Assembly (NCBI GenBank): GCA_937890245.1
Contig: CALACF010000461.1
Span: forward strand, 1 to 6,019
DNA length: 6,019 nt
Source: an uncultured Flavobacteriales bacterium
Lineage (GTDB): Bacteria > Bacteroidota > Bacteroidia > Flavobacteriales_D > Sanyastnellaceae
Direction: 5' to 3'
In this document: piece by piece, positions 1-5,487 of the stretch
Layout: each line of letters starts with the position of its first letter
Numbering within the stretch: the first letter of the stretch is position 1
Position numbers and translations under genes: made by a program
Notes under the pieces: model-generated
What the model saw: the letters and a program-made list of their open reading frames with translations, nothing else
What the model was told of the DNA's origin: nothing
Database searches by the model: none

Positions 1-288
1 TTCTACCGCCCCGCCGGAGCTGCAGACTACAGCCCCATGCCCATGACCTACGACCTGCTTACCGCTGAGCGCTTCCTTTCTCCAGAAGGGTCCGACTGTG
101 GTATTGCCAATGTCAACATCGGAACTTCGGGTGCAGAAATCGGTGGCGCCTTCGGTGGCGAGAAAGAAACGGGCGGTGGACGCGAGTCCGGATCTGACGC
201 TTGGAAGGCCTACATGCGCCGCCAGACGAATACGATCAACTACACGAACGAGATGCCACTAGCACAGGGCATCGAATTCAACTTCTGA
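1..288 (+). CDS. ALDH7-family aldehyde dehydrogenase (antiquitin / aminoadipate-semialdehyde dehydrogenase type), C-terminal fragment
   Basis: The frame is open from base 1 to the TGA at 286-288 and gives the last 95 residues of a protein whose start lies outside the window. Residues 32-95 read as the ALDH7 C-terminus: SDCGIANVN, then TSGAEIGGAFGGEK, TGGGRESGSDAWK, YMRR and the terminal PLAQGI. The family oxidises semialdehydes with NAD+, typically alpha-aminoadipic semialdehyde/piperideine-6-carboxylate in lysine breakdown, in the cytosol. The catalytic Cys and the NAD-binding region are upstream and unseen, so activity and substrate cannot be judged. The first ~16 residues do not show the QGLSSSIFT-like stretch I would expect just before the YDL segment; see findings. 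The stop overlaps the next gene's ATG by one base (TGATG), suggesting an operon. The family call is firm; the physiological substrate is inferred. Confidence 0.9.
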   Translation, partial: FYRPAGAADYSPMPMTYDLLTAERFLSPEGSDCGIANVNIGTSGAEIGGAFGGEKETGGGRESGSDAWKAYMRRQTNTINYTNEMPLAQGIEFNF

Positions 289-1502
289 TGCGCTTCGTTG
301 CGTTCGCTTCTCTATCCGCGTGCGGTCTCTCCTTGCTCCTGTCTTTTGGTGGGTGCAAGGAGGCCGCGCCGGCGGATCAATGGACCCTTTCATTTGAGCT
401 GGCCGAAGACACGCTCGTTCATATTCCCGCCACGTATCACGGCAAGAATTGGCATCTCGAAAATGGGGGAGAGGCAATCGTTTTGACGGCTACATCAGAT
501 TCAACCTGGTCGACACCTGTTTTTGACGGCGAGGTATGGCTCGAGCGTTTGGCCGATGGTTCGTACACGGGACATTGGGAGGACCAGATGCGGCCCACAT
601 TGTATCGCGTGCCTTTGGAGGCCAAGATTTCTGCCGGAGTTATTGCTGGCGCTGCTGTAGAAGAGAGCCGCTGGGAAGTGACTTTCGGCGAGGGTGAACG
701 GGCCTATGGAGGCACCTTGCTCGTTCAGGCGGGCGCATCTGATCGCCAACTCCGTGCAACTGTTTTAACGCCCACGGGTGATTACCGCTTTTTGCACGGC
801 GAACGGCATGTGAATTCCAGGGGAGAGGGCCGCGAAATATGGACGCTGCAAACCTTTGACGGGGCCCACTTGTTCTGGCTCCAAGCAGAGATGATCGATG
901 GCCAGCTCGAGGCTGGTATATTCAAAAGTGGCACGCATTACAACGTTGCTTGGCGGGCTGATCGCTTGCCCGACGACACGTTCAATGCTGGAAGTACCAG
1001 CCCGGACATGAACGCGGGTGCGATCGATATTCAGGGTATAAATGCTGCAGGGACCCAGGCGCGTTGGAACCAAGCCACAGCACAGGCCGACGTCACCATC
1101 TTAGAAGTCACCGGTACGTGGTGTCCTAATTGTATGGACGCGGGGCGGTCATTGCTCAAGCTCAAGCGCGAACGGCCAGGGTTAGAAATGATCTCACTGT
1201 GCTTCGAGCGCCTCGGTGATCCGGCGCAAGCCCTTGGGCGTATTGCGCGCTTCAAATCAAACATTGGGGCGACCTGGCCGCATTGGTGGGCAGGCCCAGC
1301 AAGTAAAGGCGCAGCCGCAGATTCACTGGGATTTTTGGACCAGGTATTCAGCTTCCCAACCACTATTTTTGTTCCACGCGTCGGCACACCAGTAGTTCAC
1401 AGCGGATTCAACGGCCCTGCGACTGGCGTGTACTACGCCGAACAGGAAGCTCGGTTTACAACCATTGTCGACAGCCTCAGTGCAAGCCTCAGCGATCGCT
1501 AG
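288..1502 (+). CDS. TlpA-like thioredoxin-fold lipoprotein (WCPNC), probable envelope thiol-disulfide protein
   Basis: A 404-residue protein if started at the ATG at 288, which overlaps the dehydrogenase stop. The frame is open further upstream (ATG at 201), but that would run through the end of the dehydrogenase gene and place residues ahead of the signal peptide. Residues 1-22 form a hydrophobic signal sequence ending in SFGG before Cys23, a slightly off-consensus lipobox, so the protein is probably lipid-anchored outside the inner membrane. Residues ~30-245 are beta-rich and not recognised. Residues ~255-400 are a thioredoxin/TlpA-like domain: WCPNC at 278-282 supplies the redox cysteine pair and FPTT at 356-359 supplies the cis-proline (Pro357). 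Proteins of this build in Bacteroidota are annotated as TlpA-family disulfide reductases; the redox partner is unknown. No Shine-Dalgarno sequence is evident, which fits the phylum and translational coupling. The 3' end overlaps the convergent gene by 14 bp. Confidence 0.82.
   Translation: MRFVAFASLSACGLSLLLSFGGCKEAAPADQWTLSFELAEDTLVHIPATYHGKNWHLENGGEAIVLTATSDSTWSTPVFDGEVWLERLADGSYTGHWEDQMRPTLYRVPLEAKISAGVIAGAAVEESRWEVTFGEGERAYGGTLLVQAGASDRQLRATVLTPTGDYRFLHGERHVNSRGEGREIWTLQTFDGAHLFWLQAEMIDGQLEAGIFKSGTHYNVAWRADRLPDDTFNAGSTSPDMNAGAIDIQGINAAGTQARWNQATAQADVTILEVTGTWCPNCMDAGRSLLKLKRERPGLEMISLCFERLGDPAQALGRIARFKSNIGATWPHWWAGPASKGAAADSLGFLDQVFSFPTTIFVPRVGTPVVHSGFNGPATGVYYAEQEARFTTIVDSLSASLSDR
1489..1502. 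other. 14-bp tail-to-tail gene overlap centred on a 10-bp palindrome
   Basis: The sequence TCAGCGATCGCTAG holds both stops: TAG of the lipoprotein gene (1500-1502, plus) and TGA of the fusion gene (1489-1491, minus). The 10-bp core AGCGATCGCT at 1491-1500 is a perfect palindrome, so both proteins end with the same tripeptide Ser-Asp-Arg. No hairpin-plus-T-run terminator is visible between the convergent genes. Confidence 0.9.
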
Positions 1503-2991
1503 GAAAGTCGTTGACCTGGTCAATTCGCAGGCGCATGTCTCGATTGGCCACCTTCCACGATGTATGGAAGACCAAACGCGCAATTTCACTGAGCTTCTCG
1601 TAGTGAATTTTGTCCGGTGTGTCGCCCGCGCCATGGTAATCCTCATGCACCCCGCTGAAGTAGAAAATGACGGGCACATTGTGTTTGGCAAAGTTGTAGT
1701 GGTCTGAGCGGTAGTAGTACCGGTTCGGGTCGTCCGGTGCGTTGAAGGTGTAGTCAAGCGCAAGTCCGGTGAACTCGTTGTTTGCGCCCTCTGAAAGACT
1801 GTGGAGATCGGAACTCAGTTTGTCCGACCCAATCAGGTAGACGTAGCGGTCGCTATCGGGGTGTTCCGCGTCCGTGCGGCCCACCATATCAATATTCAAA
1901 TCACACACCGTGCGGGCCAGCGGTACGGCGGGGTGCGAGGTGTACCAATCCGATCCAAGCAACCCTTTTTCCTCACCAACAAAGGCTAGGAATAATATGG
2001 ATCTGCGCGGGCCAAATCCCTGCTCGGCCGCCTGCGTCCAGGCTTCGGCGCACTCTATCAAACTAACCGTTCCACTGCCATCGTCGTCCGCGCCGTTGAA
2101 TATTTCACCGTCCTTGGCGCCAATGTGGTCGTAATGGCAGGAAATAACCAGCCATTCGTCGGCCAATAAAGGATCGCTGCCGCGCAAAGCACCCCAAACG
2201 TTCTCGCTGTCAAAACTTCGCTTGGATACATCCATTTCAATTTTCAGCGCGCTCTCCAAAGGCCCGCGGCCCTTGCCTTTTCCAAGGCGCTTGAGCACCT
2301 TTTTCATGCTTCCCATTTCACTGGAAAACAACCCGTCAGAGATCCAAAAGGTCGGAATGGTAGGGCCCGTTCCCTCGCGCTCTACATCAAGGCGCATACG
2401 GTCCCGCGTAATCCAACGCTCGTAACGGGGCAGCAAGTCATCAAACGACTCCATCGTAGCCACCACAGCGGTCGCTCCCAAGCGCTCCGCAACTTCGCGC
2501 TTGCGATCAAAATCTGACACCCAACCCTCGTCTACACCATCTGGAGCGCCCTTGAGCATAACGACAATGTGACCACTCACCTCTAGGCCAGCGTAATCAT
2601 CCCAATCGCCTTCTTGGATGCCATAACCCACAAACACCGGCGCTGTGTCTTCAAGCAGGGCAACGGAAACGGATTGACTCGGCATGAAGTTCTCCATGAA
2701 ATGACCATGGGTTTTTCCAAAGTGCATGTGGCCACCATTTATCTGGGAGCTGAGAAGTGGGACGGGCTGGAAATAACTCCCTTGCACGGTTTCAAGGCCG
2801 GATTTTTCAAAATTAGCAGCTACGAATTCTGCTGCCATACGCGCACCCGGTTTGCCTGTTTCACGGCCGTTCATCGCGTCAGAGGCGAGGATATAAAGGT
2901 TCTGCCTGAGGTCCTTTACGTCGATCAGCTCGGCGAAGGTTGCCGCGCTGGTGTTGGAGCTAACGACCGATACTCCGACGGGTTCTACCTG
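1489..2991 (-). other. Mature M28 peptidase part of the fusion (residues 164-663)
   Basis: A complete M28 aminopeptidase/carboxypeptidase-like unit in order: N-terminal helical part containing SDAMNGRETGKPG, which is typical of secreted M28 enzymes, then the PA-like insert, then the two-zinc catalytic core. The context Glu503-Glu504-Lys-Gly-Leu-Leu-Gly-Ser is the family's signature around the general base and a zinc ligand. The likely location after cleavage is periplasmic or extracellular, digesting peptides; substrate specificity cannot be read. Confidence 0.82.
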
Positions 2992-3480
2992 GGCCTGGAC
3001 ATTGCTTGTACAGACGGCCCAAGCAACGAGCATTGCCAGCGCAGAGCAGGCAATCTTGCCCACACGTCGCGCGTGGCGACCGCCTTCAAATGATGTTTCG
3101 AGAAATACGCGGACCGCGTCTACCGCATCTGGAGCAGCGATAAAGCGTGCAGGCAGCGCGATGACGTTGGCGTTGTTGTGTAGGCGTGCAAGGGCAGCAA
3201 TGTCGGGTCGCCAGCAAATGGCCGCGCGGATACCCGCATGCTTGTTCGCTGACATCGAAATACCATTTGCTGATCCGCAAATAAGGATGCCGAGCTCATC
3301 GTTTTCTGCACCCGCTTCTACGGCTGTTGCTAGCTTGTGCGCATGGTCTGGGTAATCCACACTGTCCGTGCCGTTTGAGCCGTGATCAACAATTTCGTAG
3401 CCAGCCTCTGTGAGCCAATTGATCAAAACTGGCTTTAGCTCGACCGCCGCGTGGTCGTTGGCAATATGTACTTTCCGCAT
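1489..3480 (-). CDS. rpiB: Fusion protein: ribose-5-phosphate isomerase B + signal-like segment + M28 zinc peptidase
   Basis: One uninterrupted 663-codon frame. Residues 1-143 are a full RpiB/LacAB-type isomerase (ribose-5-P to ribulose-5-P, pentose phosphate pathway). It has NDH at 8-10, VDYPD at 41-45, LICGSANG at 66-73 with Cys68 as the likely catalytic base, ANK at 78-80, HNNANV at 101-106 and the C-terminal GGRH at 133-136. RpiB proteins normally stop about here (~145-150 aa). Instead, residues 140-163 look like a signal peptide, followed by an M28 peptidase. A PA-like insert lies at about 280-345. Zinc and catalytic residues by family comparison are His449 (CHYDH), Asp465 (GADDDGSG), Glu503-Glu504 (FVGEEKGLLGS), Asp531 (NIDMVGR) and His594 (RSDHYNF). 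Both halves look intact. No type IX secretion tail is seen. The ATG at 3480 suits RpiB, with no Shine-Dalgarno sequence. Either a real fusion or two genes joined by a lost stop or assembly error. Confidence 0.88.
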   Translation of the reverse strand: MRKVHIANDHAAVELKPVLINWLTEAGYEIVDHGSNGTDSVDYPDHAHKLATAVEAGAENDELGILICGSANGISMSANKHAGIRAAICWRPDIAALARLHNNANVIALPARFIAAPDAVDAVRVFLETSFEGGRHARRVGKIACSALAMLVAWAVCTSNVQAQVEPVGVSVVSSNTSAATFAELIDVKDLRQNLYILASDAMNGRETGKPGARMAAEFVAANFEKSGLETVQGSYFQPVPLLSSQINGGHMHFGKTHGHFMENFMPSQSVSVALLEDTAPVFVGYGIQEGDWDDYAGLEVSGHIVVMLKGAPDGVDEGWVSDFDRKREVAERLGATAVVATMESFDDLLPRYERWITRDRMRLDVEREGTGPTIPTFWISDGLFSSEMGSMKKVLKRLGKGKGRGPLESALKIEMDVSKRSFDSENVWGALRGSDPLLADEWLVISCHYDHIGAKDGEIFNGADDDGSGTVSLIECAEAWTQAAEQGFGPRRSILFLAFVGEEKGLLGSDWYTSHPAVPLARTVCDLNIDMVGRTDAEHPDSDRYVYLIGSDKLSSDLHSLSEGANNEFTGLALDYTFNAPDDPNRYYYRSDHYNFAKHNVPVIFYFSGVHEDYHGAGDTPDKIHYEKLSEIARLVFHTSWKVANRDMRLRIDQVNDFPSDR
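2992..3063 (-). other. Internal signal-peptide-like segment (residues 140-163 of the fusion)
   Basis: A basic stretch (Arg135 to Lys142) leads into a hydrophobic core from Ile143 to Val156, then a short polar region ending in NVQA, followed by QVEP. This is the n-h-c layout of a signal peptidase I substrate, with predicted cleavage after Ala163. The valine at 140 is encoded by GTG (3061-3063) and Met150 by ATG (3031-3033). Either could start a separate secreted peptidase; with the GTG the product would have an ideal-length signal peptide. No strong Shine-Dalgarno sequence precedes the GTG: a GAAGG lies about 17 bases upstream, too far to be typical. Confidence 0.7.
3052..3480 (-). other. RpiB domain of the fusion (residues 1-143)
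   Basis: This segment alone matches a normal stand-alone RpiB in length and motif order, ending just after the FEGGRHARRV segment. That segment is the usual C-terminal helix, carrying the phosphate-binding arginines. No stop codon follows in frame. In the other frames near the junction, one has a TGA just upstream of the GGRH codons, and the other stays open through the signal-like region. Confidence 0.85.
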
Positions 3481-3497
3481 GATGCAAAAGTCTGTTA

Positions 3498-3532
3498 CGA
3501 AATTAACAACGCAGCTTGAAAACGGTTACAAA
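3498..3532 (-). promoter_or_regulatory. Candidate Bacteroidota-type promoter for the fusion gene
   Basis: On the minus strand, TTTG (3529-3532) is followed after 23 bases by TAATTTCG (3498-3505). This is one mismatch from the Bacteroidota -7 element TAnnTTTG and at the long end of the usual spacing. Transcription would start roughly 10-15 bases upstream of the ATG at 3480. One arm of the inverted repeat (3516-3527) would fall in the spacer. Weak evidence: near-matches to this motif are common in AT-rich DNA. Confidence 0.25.
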
Positions 3533-3732
3533 CTTGTTGGCAACGACTACAAAACTTTATTTGCTATTCTCGATGTTGGCTGGCTTAGGTCTTGCGTCGC
3601 AATTTTTACTCCTCCAATACGGGTCGGTTATACCTATTCCGTACACAAGATAATGGATTATACGAACAGCCGTGGAGACGTTTTTTTATACGCCATGGTC
3701 AGAAATATGGTGTTGTTCACAACCGTTTTCAA
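3516..3732. repeat. Perfect 12-bp inverted repeat, arms at 3516-3527 and 3721-3732
   Basis: TTGAAAACGGTT at 3516-3527 is the exact reverse complement of AACCGTTTTCAA at 3721-3732. A 10-of-12 match, AACCCGTTTCAA, lies at 3854-3865 in the plus orientation, and a weaker relative ending GTTTCAA lies at 3776-3787. The spread over the divergent region suggests binding sites of a regulator. The alternative is ends of a small decayed element of 217 bp, but I see no flanking target-site duplication. Confidence 0.55.
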
Positions 3733-3828
3733 ACCCCAAGAATCTGGCTTCAACTTGATCATAATATGAGAGATACAATTGTTTCAAACTTGTGAATAGC
3801 GTGGTACGAAACCGTGATAAGGGAAAAA

Positions 3829-3877
3829 ACCTATAGATAGTATGGGTAGTTACAACCCGTTTCAACAGACCTATAGA
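3829..3877 (+). repeat. 9-bp direct repeat ACCTATAGA, 40 bp apart
   Basis: Copies at 3829-3837 and 3869-3877, each containing the palindrome CTATAG. The 40-bp period is close to four helical turns. The imperfect AACCCGTTTCAA copy lies between them. The pair sits 40-90 bases upstream of the ATG at 3919, a suitable place for an activator or repressor site. Functional meaning is inferred only. Confidence 0.45.
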
Positions 3878-3918
3878 CTACTACTACTTATTAATTTTTA
3901 AGAAATCTATATCATCGT

Positions 3919-5487
3919 ATGTTGGTGAGTAAATCCACAGCTGCTGAATTTTTAAGGCGTGGGTTTGAACCGACCTTGCAGCGGATGTTGATGGTGATGA
4001 AAATTGGAATTTTGGCGATGGCGCAGTTGGCTGCGGCTGACACGGTGCCCGTGGTCTACAATTTTCCAGATGGATCCATTTCGAGTGAAGGTCAATTGAT
4101 CAATAATCAACCTGATGGATATTGGAGAAATTTTCATTCTGGCGGAATCTTGGCCAGCGAAGGAAACCGGGTGGATGGGCTACTTGCTGGAACTTGGACG
4201 TTTTTTGATGATCAAGGACGCCTGACTGAATCGGTTCGTTATCAGCGGGATGCAAAGTGGGGAGAGGCGCAAACTTTTGATTCTCTGGGTATTGTAATTC
4301 TGACGACGACCTGGGAGCGGGATACGATGCAGGGACCGATGCGGCGGTTTGATGCAGATGCCCGAAAGTTGGAGGAGTGGACCTATGTCGATGGCCAGAG
4401 GAGCGGTTCAGCTTGGCAATGGGATCCCTCCGATGGGCGGGTAATCACACGGAGTACGTGGCGAGAAGGCGTGCTTCGGCAGGTGGAAAAGGTGAACCGA
4501 TACGACCGCAAGGGTCAGAAGACGGGTCGTTGGCTTGTGTTTTGGAGGCATGCCGCGGTGCGAGAGGACGGCCCGTTTGAGGCCGGTCTGCGAGAAGGTG
4601 TGTTTAAGTTCTTTTCGAGGGCGGGCGACTTGGAGCGAATCGAAACCTACCATCTGGGAAATTTGATTCCCAGCGAGGAAGGGGCGGTGATTCTGGATGT
4701 GCGCAAGACCTATGGGAAGGGTGGAATCGTGGAGCGAATGGGCCCGTACCGGGGAGAAACAGCCGTCGGACTGCATCAATTTTATGATGGGCAGGGCGAG
4801 GCAACGCGCGGAGAGATCTATGATGACGGTGTGGTGATGGCTTCGGGCCCGCTCGAGGGGAAAGGCGCTAAAACTGGTTTGTGGCAGGAGTTCTGGCCAG
4901 ATGGAAGCGTGCGCGCGGAGGGGTATTGGGATACAGGAAAGAAAAATGGAGTTTGGTCCTATTTCAATCCAGATGGCCAATTGATCCAGCGCGGTAGATT
5001 TCGAGCGGGGGCGTGGGAGGATACATGGCGATGGTACTATGATAATGGTGTTTTGCATCGCCAGGAGGAGTATCGGAGGGGTTTGGAAGAGGGTTTGTTT
5101 GTGGAGCTTTCTCAAGGAGGTGATACGTTGGCTCGGGGGGTGTATGAGGCTGGTTTGAAGTCAGGTGAATGGATTGAACACGTGAATGATCATCGGCGGT
5201 CGGGCGCGTATTTGGATGGGGAGTTTCACGGTGAGTGGCGATGGTTTTATGCCGACGACCGGCTGGTTTTTAAGGGAGAGTTTTCAGCCGGTTTGCCAAT
5301 AGGTTCGCATGTGCGGTATTTTCCTACGGGGCGTAAATCTTCGGAAGGAAAGTACGAAGGGGGGTTGAAGTCGGGGAATTGGCGTTATTTCGATGCCTTG
5401 GGCCAACTGAAGCTCGTTCGCCAGTACCAAGCAGGTCGGGTGGTTCGGTTGAATGGGGCCCGGATTCAAAGCCGTCGTGATGAGTAG
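3919..5487 (+). CDS. Exported MORN-variant (YwqK-like) repeat protein, about 17 repeats
   Basis: A 522-residue frame. From residue ~45 to ~512 it consists of about 17 repeats, most of 22-24 residues, with the pattern Gly-x-Trp-x-x-(Phe/Tyr)-x-x-x-Gly-x-(Leu/Val), then Gly-x-(Tyr/Phe)-x-x-Gly. Clean examples are 321-344, 345-368, 463-486; longer irregular units are at 164-203 and 228-284. This is the MORN_2/YwqK type, often labelled 'YwqK family antitoxin' in Bacteroidota, though an antitoxin role is not supported here. Such folds are beta-hairpin ribbons, probably a binding scaffold. The segment IGILAMAQLAAA at 29-40 before Asp41 looks like a signal peptide; if so, translation may begin at the ATG at 3985 or 3997 instead of 3919. 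Neither start has a clear Shine-Dalgarno sequence. It overlaps the PAS gene by 8 bp, so the two are probably co-expressed. Function unknown. Confidence 0.82.
   Translation: MLVSKSTAAEFLRRGFEPTLQRMLMVMKIGILAMAQLAAADTVPVVYNFPDGSISSEGQLINNQPDGYWRNFHSGGILASEGNRVDGLLAGTWTFFDDQGRLTESVRYQRDAKWGEAQTFDSLGIVILTTTWERDTMQGPMRRFDADARKLEEWTYVDGQRSGSAWQWDPSDGRVITRSTWREGVLRQVEKVNRYDRKGQKTGRWLVFWRHAAVREDGPFEAGLREGVFKFFSRAGDLERIETYHLGNLIPSEEGAVILDVRKTYGKGGIVERMGPYRGETAVGLHQFYDGQGEATRGEIYDDGVVMASGPLEGKGAKTGLWQEFWPDGSVRAEGYWDTGKKNGVWSYFNPDGQLIQRGRFRAGAWEDTWRWYYDNGVLHRQEEYRRGLEEGLFVELSQGGDTLARGVYEAGLKSGEWIEHVNDHRRSGAYLDGEFHGEWRWFYADDRLVFKGEFSAGLPIGSHVRYFPTGRKSSEGKYEGGLKSGNWRYFDALGQLKLVRQYQAGRVVRLNGARIQSRRDE

Larger units (their letters stand above)
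3481..3918. other. AT-rich divergent intergenic region without a credible gene
   Basis: About 440 bases between the divergent fusion gene and repeat-protein gene. It is clearly richer in A+T than the flanking genes, and its short open frames have no recognisable protein character. It holds several short repeats and palindromes: the 12-bp inverted pair, a 9-bp direct repeat, ATAATGGATTAT at 3650-3661 and TCATAATATGA at 3759-3769. It also has a T7 run at 3681-3687 with no good stem ahead of it. It probably carries the promoters of both flanking genes. Confidence 0.7.

Noticed and set aside
1323..1763. 146-codon minus-strand frame spanning the convergent gene ends
   Set aside because: Thr/Arg-rich shadow translation, out of frame with both well-supported genes.
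2614..3093. 159-codon plus-strand frame opposite the fusion gene
   Set aside because: Lies wholly antisense to the conserved RpiB-M28 coding sequence and has no recognisable domain.
3671..3687. Possible intrinsic terminator ending in a T7 run
   Set aside because: Only a 3-bp stem (CGT/ACG) precedes the T run, too weak for a terminator.
3516..3732. Small insertion element or MITE bounded by the 12-bp inverted repeat
   Set aside because: No target-site duplication next to the arms, little further pairing inside them, and extra motif copies outside favour binding sites; kept only as an alternative.
3410..3795. Two overlapping plus-strand frames (119 and 67 codons) reaching into the intergenic region
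   Set aside because: The first begins antisense to the conserved rpiB start; neither shows protein-like patterning, a start signal or a domain, and the AT-rich region looks regulatory.
3844..3858. Small hairpin GGGT-7 nt-ACCC
   Set aside because: A four-pair stem is expected by chance and is not followed by a T run or any known RNA motif.
4408..5115. 235-codon open frame on the minus strand inside the repeat-protein gene
   Set aside because: It is antisense to a strongly patterned repeat gene and its translation is low-complexity (Pro/Ser/Ile-rich) with no motif; the repeats of the plus-strand gene explain the lack of stops.
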